Source: Limonium bicolor
Lineage: Eukaryota; Streptophyta; Magnoliopsida; Caryophyllales; Plumbaginaceae
Direction: 5' to 3'
NCBI GenBank assembly: GCA_023374045.1
Contig: CM041776.1
Coordinates: 319,325,925 to 319,389,924 of the forward strand
DNA: 64,000 bases
Shown here: in pieces, positions 55,543-64,000 of the stretch
Layout: each line of letters begins with the position of its first letter
Position numbering within the stretch: position 1 is the stretch's first letter
Program-made: the position numbers and the translations under genes
The notes under the pieces: generated by a model
What the model was told of the DNA's origin: nothing
Database searches by the model: none
The model's input: only the letters and a program-made list of their open reading frames with translations

Positions 55543-58500
55543 CACAGACCACTAGAACTGATCCTTATAATCAGTTCGCAGGTATGTTTTCCAATCTTAA
55601 CATCAAGACAATTGCTACTGTTTTAAACATAGCTAAGGATCATAATTTAGAAAACAAATGGATAATCGATAGTGGTGCAACAGATCATGTCTGCGGTCAT
55701 TTTTCCTTATTTGATGCAAAAACATTTAAAAAATGCAACCATAAAGTGACTATGCCTGATGGTCATCCCAGTCTAATACAAGGAATAGGAAATATATTTA
55801 TAAGTCCAGATTTTTCCATCATGAATGTTTATCATGTCCAGACTTTTAAATTCAATCTTTTGTCTGTTAGAAAGCTTCTGGAACAAATGAATTGTCATCT
55901 GATTATGTCTCAAAACGAATGCGTGTTACAGGACCTTGAGACAACTACTTGCATGCTTCTGGGGAAACAGATAAATGGATTGTATGTGCTAGACATTGAT
56001 TGTTTGTGTAGATTTTTACAGTGTAGAGATTCTTTGAAACTTTACAGAAAACATAGTACTTCTGTTCATAGTACCCATGCAGATATGGTTGTTACTGCTT
56101 CTGTTCATCAGAATATAGTTAGATGGCACAATCGAATGGGACATGCCCCTTTACAGAAATTGTATGACCTTGGCTTAATAAATAAAAGAAAGCTTGTTCC
56201 TGAATTTGTTTGTGATTCATGCCATCTAGCTAAGGATCATAGATTACCTTTTCCTCTGTCAACAATTACTTCTAAAGAAATTTTTGAGCTTATACATCTT
56301 GATATCTGTGGACCATTTAGAAACTAGACCTATAATGATCAAAGGTTTTTCCTTAGCATTGTAGATGATTTTTCTCGGGCTGTATGGGTAAAATTGTTGA
56401 AAAACAAAGGAGAAGCTATGCATTACATTAAGGATTTCATCCTCATGATAGAAAGACAGTTTAACAAGAGAATAAAAACTATACGTTCTGATAATGCATA
56501 TGAATTAGGAATTTCCCTAGAAGGTCAAACCTTCTATAAAACACAAGGAATTATCCATCAAACTTCATGTGCTTACACTCCACAACAAAATGGTGTTGTG
56601 GAGCGTAAACATAGACATCTTGCTAATACTGCTCGAGCAATATTTTTCACTTCACAAATTCCTATAACTTACTGGGGGGAATGCATTCTATATGCTACAC
56701 AAATATTAAACAGACTTCCCACATCTGCACTAAATGGAAAAACCCCATATGAAGTTCTATATGGTCACAAACCAAATTATGAGGAACTGAAAGTGTTTGG
56801 ATGCCTTGCATATGTTGTAAACCTAATCAAGCATAAAGATAAATTCGAACATAGGTCTGATGCTTGTGTTTTTTTAAGTTTGGCCAACGCTCAAAAGGCA
56901 TACAAACTCTTAAGGTTAAAAGACATGAAAATAATCATCTCTAGAGATGTTATTTTTCATGAATTCAATTTCCCTTTTCATAACCCATCTTCATACATTC
57001 CTCCATCTACTGACATCAACGTTTCTCCCCCTCATCTTCCTTATATATCTGATGAAGATTCACCTCCCATGGATCATACCAGAACCATCTCAAATGAAAA
57101 TACTCCTCCTTCTTCTACTACTCCACAACTTGAACCACAATCCATGCCTGATGTTACAGAAACAGAAACCGTTCCAAACCAGACAGATCTTAGAAGATCA
57201 ACTAGAATTAGGAATACCCCTTCTTATCTAGATGATTATTACACTGGTTCAACCATTTTTGATGATTCAGACTCATTTACTATCATTCTTTCAAACAGAT
57301 TAAAGATCTCTGAAACACATATAACTCAACCTATCCAAACTGATCTTCTATCTCTTACCGACATAACACCAAAATATGTATGTTCTGTCAAACAAAATGA
57401 AGATTATGAGAAACTTCTTCATACTGCTGACCCCATCACATATGAAGAGGCTTCTCAACATACACACTGGAATGAAGCCATGCAGAAAGAACTGCAGGCT
57501 CTCATTAAAAATAAAACCTGGGAATTGGTTAAACTGCCCAAGAATAAAAAGGCAGTGAGTTGTAAGTGGGTCAACAGAACAAAGTTTAAAGCAAACGGAA
57601 TGATAGAAAGACATAAAGCTAGGTTAGTTGCCAGAGGTTTTTTCACAAAAATATGGCATAGACTATACCGAAACCTTTTCACCAGTAGTAAGAATGTCTA
57701 CAATAAGAACTTTGCTTGTTGTTGCTGTCAAAAAACATTGGATAACTGATCAATTGGATGTGAATAATGCTTTCATACATGAAGACCTCAATGAAGAAAT
57801 ATATATGCAAATTCCAAAAGGTCTCCAAATTGAAAGCAATTACAATGCATGTAAGTTAAAGAAATCCCTCTAGGGCTAAAGCAAGCATCGAGACAATGGT
57901 TTTCCAAACTAAGTGATTTTCTAAAAAATGTGGGATATACCAGATCTAAAAATGATTATTCCCTGTTTCTTAAGAAGACAAAAGGATCTGTCACTTTTCT
58001 TGCCATTTATGTAGATGATATTCTCATATGTGGAAACTGTCAAACAAAAATAAACAAATTAAAACAAAAACTCGATGAAACCTTTAAGATTAAAGATCTA
58101 GGAAAACTCCACTATTTCCTAGGAATGGAATTCATCCATCATAAACAGGGATTAATCATTACACAACAAAAGTTCTGTTCTGAAATATTAACAGAATACA
58201 ATATGTCCCACACTACTTCTGCCAATGCCCCCTTCCCATTGGAACAAAATTGCTTGCTGATAAAGAAAAACTTCTTGACAACCCCACACTCTATCGAAGC
58301 TTGGTAGGAAAATTAAATGTTCTGTTACACAGTAGACCTGATATCAGTTTCACTGTACAACTATTAAGCCAATTTCTTCAACAACCGACATAAGTACATT
58401 ACCAAGCTGCTTTACACACATTGAGGTATTTAAAAGGTACTATCTCTTATGGGTTACTTTTAAACAATGCCTCTGATTTCAAGTTAACAGCTTATTGTGA

Positions 58501-58963
58501 TAGTGATTGGGCTTCTTGCCCAAACACAAGAAAGTCCGTTTCAGGTTTTTACATTCTTTTCGGAGGTAGTCCAATTTCTTGGAAATCCAAGAAACAAGCA
58601 AGTGTCTCACTTTCCTCTGCTGAAGCAGAGTATAGGGCCATGAGAATGGTCACCTCAGAACTCGCATGGCTAAGTAGGATCATCAATGATTTCAGTATTC
58701 AAGATGTTGAACCCATTCCAGTCAAATGTGACAACAAGTCAGCTGTATATATTGCAAAGAATCCGGTTCTACACCAAAGGACAAAGCATATCGAAATAGA
58801 CATACATTATGTACGTCAACAAATCTCAGATGGGATGATTTCTGTTCAGCACATCTCAAACAAGGATCAACTTGCATATTTCCTCACCAAAACTCTCTCA
58901 GGAAAGGATTACAGAAGTATACTACATAAAGTCGGTCTACATTTACTCCAAAACATGTCCTAG
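55543..58963 (+). pseudogene. Copia-2 pol (protease, integrase, RT, RNase H), few breaks
   Basis: Protease WIIDSGATDHVCG (about 55660-55700); integrase zinc region HNRMGH...CDSCH (56125-56225); integrase core with LIHLDICGPF (56290), [10 protein letters not shown] (56480) and VVERKHRH (56597); reverse transcriptase from [12 protein letters not shown] (57453) with [10 protein letters not shown] and IYVDDILICG (about 58004-58035); RNase H YCDSDWASCPNT (58494-58530) and a C-terminal TKHIEIDIHYVRQQ region ending at 58963. Breaks: TAG 56325-56327; an extra base in the T-run at 57638-57643; a lost base near 57870; a frameshift near 58250; TAA 58391-58393. The rest reads well, in keeping with its youth. 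Confidence 0.92.
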
Positions 58964-58985
58964 ACGGTCAAGTTTTGCGCGGGGG

Positions 58986-59182
58986 TGTTAGTATGTATCT
59001 AGGGGTTATTATGTAATCTTCTAGATTGTAACTAGGTCTCCTTTATATGTAAAGTTACCATTACTTATCTTAGTATATATAACTACATACTCTCTGTAAT
59101 CCACATATAATACATACTGATATACACGAGCACTTTGCTCTTTAGTAATAAAACAAATCAAAGGTTCTCTTGGTTTCTCACA
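58986..59182 (+). repeat. 3' LTR of Copia-2
   Basis: 197 bp, nearly identical to 54055-54251. It is followed by GCTAT and then the resumed LINE. Confidence 0.95.
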
Positions 59183-59194
59183 GCTATGCACTAA

Positions 59195-59612
59195 TATTAT
59201 TGCCTCACACTAAATACCATGCTTTCAGAACCATTGCCACAAGGAGATATGAATTTTAAAGAACACTTCAATACTGTCTCGCAAGAAGAGGATCATTAAA
59301 ACATTGTAAATCACAAAATCCTAATCCTTCATCATCCATAGCATAACGTGCTCCGATTGTGCCAACATAAACCTTTCATAGTAAGACACCCTTCTTTGCA
59401 AAATCATACTGCCTCCCACAAAATACCATGTTTTCAGACCCCTTGCCACAAGAAGATCTAGATTTTGAAGAACACGCCAACACTATCTTGCAAGAATAGG
59501 ATCATTAAAACATTGTAATTCACAAAATCCCAATCCTTCATCATCCATACTTATGCATAATGTGCTCTAATTGTGCCAATATAAACCCTTCATAGTCAGA
59601 CCCCTGACCACC
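59195..59612. repeat. ~209-bp diverged tandem duplication within the third LINE
   Basis: ataccatgctttcagaacc at 59214 recurs as ataccatgttttcagaccc at 59423. The match continues through gatcattaaaacattgtaa, cacaaaatcc, ccttcatcatccat and attgtgccaa. Copies differ at roughly 15% of positions by eye, so the duplication predates Copia-2. Confidence 0.8.
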
Positions 59613-60071
59613 AAAATCTCATAATTATTCCTTAGATGTCGTGAATCAAATTTTTGGCAATTTGATAACTCCTATGATATAGAAAGGTATAGCATGCAAC
59701 ACCGAAATAATGAGAACACTCTCACCTGCCTGAGAAACCAGAGACTCCCAACTCTGAACCTGCTTATGAACTTTGTCCCTTATGTAAGAAAAAATCTCTT
59801 TTTAGGTGTCTTCCTATGGAGTTGGGAAAACCTAGATACAAGCCCAAATCCGTGACTTCCCGTACTTCCATGCAAGCACAAATCTGAATTTGAACTCTCA
59901 TAGGCACACCAATAGAAAACATAAGACCCGACTTAACCACATTAATGCTCAGGCCAGATGCTTCTTTGAATTCTTCTATAAAGTCCATAATATAAGAACC
60001 ATTATTTTGATTAGTGAGACTAATGAAAAGGTATTTTGTGTGGGTTGTGAAGGGTAATATATGGGTTATCA

Positions 60072-60580
60072 TGTGGGTTAGTGGCTGTGTTTTTCGTTCC
60101 GCAGGGACTTGGAGTCTATTCAACTAATTACTAGTTTAGTGAATGTACATAAGTATGTACAAAGAAAGTGTAAAGTGCAGTTGTAGGAAATATATATAGA
60201 TTATGGTACCTACCTCTTGAGCGTAGTGGAATAAATATGATCGTTCCTTTTGTTCATCGTCAACTGAATTGACGTTGTTCCCTTGTTGTCAATTGATGAA
60301 GCCTTCATGTCTACCAGGTGGAGGAAGCCACAACAGCACTCCCCTCACTATCCACGACCTAAAAACCCTGTCACGGCTCTCTCTCTCTGTATTCTGTGGG
60401 AAATAAGGCTTCTGTATATGCACGCATAGGAAACTAATTCCAGAGCCTTTATATATAACAATAGCGAAAGAAGATAAGAATAACAAATATTCTTATTAAT
60501 ATTTATTTGACATTAGTTGTAACCAGTATTTAACAAATAAATTTTGTCTTTTATTTATTACTAAAATAAAATAACCAACA
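60072..60580 (-). repeat. 3' LTR of Copia-3, inner end firm, outer end tentative
   Basis: Starts TGTTGG at 60580 directly after the polypurine tract. A TATA box (tatatataaagg, minus strand, about 60459-60448) and a ctcaagaggtagg sequence (60222-60210) are visible. The outer end could be at 60182 (CCTACA, 399 bp) or about 60072 (CCCACA, 509 bp). I prefer the longer form because a ccctgcggaac motif at about 60107-60097 resembles sequence near the end of such LTRs. The TSD cannot be tested because the 5' side is outside the window. Confidence 0.6.
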
Positions 60581-60594
60581 TCTCCCACTCAACC

Positions 60595-61485
60595 AATGGT
60601 CAAATACTCGAGAGCTTTCATGTTTCATACAGACAAATAGGCCGTGCGACCTGGCAACACACCTGCAATGTGGATAACTCCAAACCAAACCTCTTAGAGC
60701 AGAATGAAGCATCCAAAAAAAATTTGCCTGCACCTCAAGTCCAATTTCTATTCGACTAATCCAAACTCAACCCAAATTCCTCAACATATGGATGAGCAGG
60801 ATACCGTGACCAATCACTATAACTACTAAAGTTACCGGCGCCAACAATTGTCACTTCAGTCGGAACTACTCTTGTAAACTTTTCCTTTTACTTGGCGTCA
60901 TATCCTAATGATAATAATCGCTATCGCTTTCCCAGAAGGTTACACTAAAACCGTAAAAGTCATGGAATCTTGATAATCCTCCCAAAGTAGTAGCATCATT
61001 ACCACTATCACAACCCAAGTAAAAAATTCAAAAGGTGCAAATAAAAATATTGACTCACACAGTGAAGGAGTAAGGATCAATCCATACACTTCAATAAAGT
61101 CACTAGCACGTACCGTATGAAAGTACGTCGTGGGGAGTTCTCTTACATAGAGGATGTCAACTCCCACCCACATGAGTCTAAAAGGTTCACATAGACACCT
61201 CCCACTCGGCTACAAATGAACTTACATGGGTACATGAACCTTTATTAAATATCCCATGTGGATTAACCAATTACCCTTTTTAATATAGACTACAAAAGTC
61301 TCTCACTAACTTTGAGTCACTTAGACAAAGTCAGCATTACTTCATAATAACATATATCCAATAAAGCTGGTCACTTATGTGAGAAAGTATGCCTTATAGT
61401 TCATTGACATCAATACACAACATGATATTTTGACAAACAAAATGTCAAAGATAATAATCATTATTATTAGAAATGTCAAAACAAG
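60595..61485 (-). other. Non-coding 3' region of Copia-3
   Basis: Lies between the end of pol and the polypurine tract. No motif-bearing open frame was found. A long non-coding 3' region is known in several Tork/Angela-type elements. Confidence 0.55.
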
Positions 61486-63999
61486 TTAACATTCTAAAAA
61501 CCCTTTTCCAAGTCCTAAAGATCTAACATGATCCAGGTAGAATTTAACAGCATCAGGCTTTGTTAGCGGATCAACTACCATATCATTAGTGGATACATGC
61601 TGTAAGAAAATCTTCCATTTCTCATAGACATCTTTCACATAGTGATATCTGATTTGGATGTGTTCGGTCTTTCCGTGATACTTGGGATTTTTCACATAAG
61701 CTAGTGCTGCCATACTATCACTTAGAAGGAGTACTGACTTCTTTGCACTTATGATGATTCCCAAATGTTTCATAAACCTACCCAACCAAATAGCCTCTTG
61801 AGCAGCTTGTGACGAAGATTCATACTCACGGGAGTGTTTTTTACTACACCATGAGATAGCTCTGTCATTTAGCAAAAATGCATATCTAGAAGTGGACTTG
61901 CACTCATCCAGATCTCCTCCCCAGTCAGCATTAGTATATCCACCAAGGTTCAAATTACCATCACCATAGCATAACACATAGTTTGCTGTGCCCTTAAGGT
62001 AATGAAAGATTCTCTTGACAACTTTTCAGTGTTCAATATGTGGATTTGTTTGGAAACGACTAATGAGTCCAACTGTATAGCAGATATCCAGCCTGGTGCA
62101 CATCATGACATACATCAAACTACCAACAACACTAGAATAAGGTACATTCTTCATAAAGGTTTTTCTTTTTTTTGAGCAAGGTCCCATATCCGCACTAAGC
62201 GTAACACTTTTCATAATAGGAGTATCAATGGGTTTTCAATCACTAAGATGGTATCTCTTCAAAATATTATTAAGGTTGTTCTCTTGAGATAAACCCAAGA
62301 TCTTTTTCTTCCTATTTCTTAATATTTTGATTCCCAGTACATAACTGGCTTCACCCATATCTTTCATGTCAAACTTGGATGTCAAACTAGCTTTCGTAGT
62401 GGAAAGTAGATCCAAGTTATCGCTGGCTATTAGGATGTCATCTACATACAAAGTTAGAATGATAAATCCTTTTTATGTATGACTTATATACACACTATGG
62501 TCTTCATTTATAATAGAAAACTTGTCCTCAACCATTGCTTCATGGAATATAATATTCCATTGTCTTGATGCCTGCTTAAGACTATAGATGGATCTACGAA
62601 GAGGACATACCTTCTTCTCTTGATCCTTAACCTTAAACCTATAAGGTGGTCCATATATATCACCTCCTCAAGGTTTCCATTGAGGAAAGCAGTCTTTACA
62701 TCCATCTGATGTAATTCTAAGTCCAGACAGGCAACAATAGTCATAATAAGTCAGATGGACCCAAATCTCATAATAGGTGAGAACATCTCATCATAATTCC
62801 CTCCTTTTAAGTATAGCCTTTGGCTACTAGCCTAGCTTTATACCTTTCAATTGATCCATCCACACGTCTTTTGACTTTAAGAACCCACTTGTTCCAAATA
62901 GTCCTTTACCAGGCAGAAGATCAACCAAGTCCCAAACTTGATTATTATGCATGGACGCTAACTCTTCTTCCATTGCTTTCCTCCATTCATATGCCTTAGG
63001 ACCTGAGACAACGTCTCTAAAATTCCTAGGCTCCTCTTCATCCAACACAGTGGTTAGGAAGGATTCATAATGAATTCCTTCTGGAGCGACCATGTTTACC
63101 GCAGAGTCAATTTGAAAGCATCTTTTAGGAACTTGACCCCTTTCGCTCCTCCTAGGTTCATGTAAATTATGTTCCTCCTCCTCAACTTGAGGATTCAAAA
63201 GAACATCTTTAACAACCATATCATTTTGATTACTTAAATCAGGTTGTTGATTAGGATCATCTAGTTCATAGAACTCTTCATCCCCGGTTGCTCCAGAAAT
63301 TGATGGATAATCATTTTCCAAGAATGTGACATCACGAAAATCAATTTCAGTTCTTTTCCCACTCTCATCTTCACCTAAGAAGGCATACCCTTCGGAATTC
63401 TCACAGTATCATACAAAGATACATTTCTTTCCCTTTGGGCCTAATTTTCTAAACTTATGAAAGGGTAAGGTGATGTAGGCAGCACATCCCCATGGGCGCA
63501 GATTACTTAAATTTGGCTGTCTCCCATTCCATAGTTCATATGGTGTTTTAGAAGATGATTTTGTAGGAACCTTGTTCAAAACATAGGTTGTTGTTAAAAA
63601 GGCATCTCCCCAATGCGAAATTGGCAGATTTGCTTGTGCCATCATGGATCTAACCATATCCAATAAAGTCCTATTTCTTCTTTCAGCCACACCATTCTGT
63701 TGTGGGGTGTAAGGAATAGTTAACTGTCTTACTATTCCTTTCTCTTCACAAAGTTCTTTGAATTGATCAGAGAGGTACTTTCTACCTCGATCTGTTCTCA
63801 AGCACTTAACTTTGAGAGCTAATTGATTCTCAACTTCATTCACATACTTTTGGAAGCAATTAAGAGCTTCTAATTTATATGAAATAAGATACACGTAACA
63901 AAAACGTGTGAAGTCATCAATGAATGTGATGAAATATCTAGCACCATGCTTGACATTCACACTCATTGGACCACAAATATCTGAATGGATTAGCTGCAA
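61486..63999 (-). pseudogene. Copia-3 pol (integrase, RT, RNase H), broken
   Basis: Integrase core 63999-63409: LIHSDICGPM, LRTDRGRKYLS and [15 protein letters not shown], the D-D-E triad region, then RPWGCAAYI. A TGA at 63411-63409 interrupts the frame, which resumes to about 62890 (PRRSERGQVPKR linker, WRKAMEEELASM at the RT start). A frameshift follows near 62890. RT motifs at 62744-62508 (LHQMDVKTAFLNGNLEE) and YVDDILIASD at 62449 lie in other frames. RNase H at 61977-61486 has GYTNADWGGD, the active-site aspartate region, and LSDSMAAL. The frame ends SLGLGKGFLEC at 61486. Multiple breaks make it inactive. Confidence 0.9.
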
Positions 64000-64000
64000 C

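Larger units (their letters stand above)
54055..59182 (+). mobile_element. Copia-2, young LTR retrotransposon with broken gag-pol
   Basis: Two 197-bp LTRs (54055-54251 and 58986-59182) are flanked by GCTAT (54050-54054 and 59183-59187). By direct comparison the LTRs differ at two sites only (c/a near 54130/59061 and c/a near 54181/59112 pairs), about 1%. The primer-binding site TGGCATCAGAGC follows the 5' LTR at once, and a guanine-rich tract (gcgcgggggtg) precedes the 3' LTR. All Copia domains are present in order but broken by a few stops and frameshifts, so it depended, or now depends, on other copies. Confidence 0.95.
53560..60015 (-). mobile_element. Third LINE (minus strand), RT C-terminal and downstream region, split by Copia-2
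   Basis: Right part (59188-60015): the reading EEFKEASGLSINVVKSGLMF, then GLYLGFP and IGRHL, matches the RT thumb of plant L1-type elements. Left part (53560-54054): after removal of Copia-2 the reading goes on through GDRRDIM, a PWDWYIR-like stretch and FSVKSAYLL (about 53690), typical of the LINE C-terminal region with zinc-finger/RNase H-like domains. It is decayed, with stops throughout. The endonuclease and RT palm are missing to the right, where it meets a Copia LTR. Confidence 0.72.
60072..64000 (-). mobile_element. Copia-3 (Tork/Angela-like), 3' part, runs off the window
   Basis: On the minus strand: integrase to RNase H (63999-61486), about 0.9 kb of non-coding sequence (61485-60595), a polypurine tract (ggttgagtgggaga, 60594-60581) and an LTR starting TGTTGG at 60580. 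The gag, protease and 5' LTR lie beyond the window. The RNase H motifs (ADWGGDLDECKSTSRY) and integrase motifs fit the Tork/Angela group. The LTR end, and hence the element end, is uncertain. Confidence 0.85.

Noticed and set aside
55530..55560. Programmed -1 frameshift between gag and pol of Copia-2
   Set aside because: The sequence before the gag stop is not a canonical slippery heptamer, and the element has other indels. A lost base in an A-run is simpler.
1..64000. CRISPR array, tRNA, rRNA or organelle-derived insert
   Set aside because: No regularly spaced short repeats with unique spacers, no tRNA cloverleaf with A/B boxes, and no chloroplast or mitochondrial gene motif was seen. The tandem arrays here have degenerate units without spacers.

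Overview
The window is nuclear DNA of a flowering plant, most likely a eudicot. It is AT-rich and made almost entirely of nested transposable elements: Copia, long-LTR Gypsy-like, LINE, hAT-like, CACTA and foldback/MULE-like. Only one ordinary host gene can be supported, a two-exon gene on the minus strand at 23169-23945. I see no bacterial features, CRISPR arrays or tRNA/rRNA genes.

Left block (1-20.5 kb). A plus-strand LINE fragment (1-~1455) abuts a longer minus-strand LINE (~1456-20520) in tail-to-tail orientation. The minus-strand LINE is split by two LTR elements with clean 5-bp target-site duplications (TSDs). One is a 5.66-kb non-autonomous element with only a gag-like gene (1743-7404, TSD CATGC). 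The other is a decayed Copia (8997-18348, TSD ACCCA), which landed inside the LINE endonuclease domain. The 5' LTR of that Copia is itself split by a 4.05-kb solo LTR (9119-13168, TSD GTTTC).

Gene island (20.5-26.3 kb). This stretch is AT-rich and shows little repeat structure apart from an 87-bp tandem duplication and a possible LTR remnant. It holds the host gene, which encodes a 156-residue protein with an N-terminal membrane helix, a lysine run and a conserved-looking C-terminal motif.

Middle block (26.3-48.4 kb). After foldback fragments comes a probable 2.6-kb minus-strand LTR (27155-29793) with an adjacent primer-binding-site-like sequence. A five-level nest follows. A hAT-like element carrying a minisatellite (30338-48438) contains a solo LTR of the same long-LTR family (30956-47692). 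That contains an inverted relative of the same family (32727-45159), which contains a hAT-like element (36310-40587), which contains a CACTA element (36877-40542). Four of these five insertions are supported by exact or near-exact TSDs; the outermost has an imperfect 8-bp one (6 of 8).

Right block (48.4-64 kb). Two AT-rich TIR/foldback elements and a long inverted-repeat element lead to a third LINE (minus, ~53560-60015). This LINE is split by a young Copia (54055-59182, TSD GCTAT, LTRs about 99% identical, PBS intact). The window ends inside a third Copia on the minus strand (~60072-64000). No element seen here keeps an uninterrupted set of proteins, so all appear non-autonomous today.
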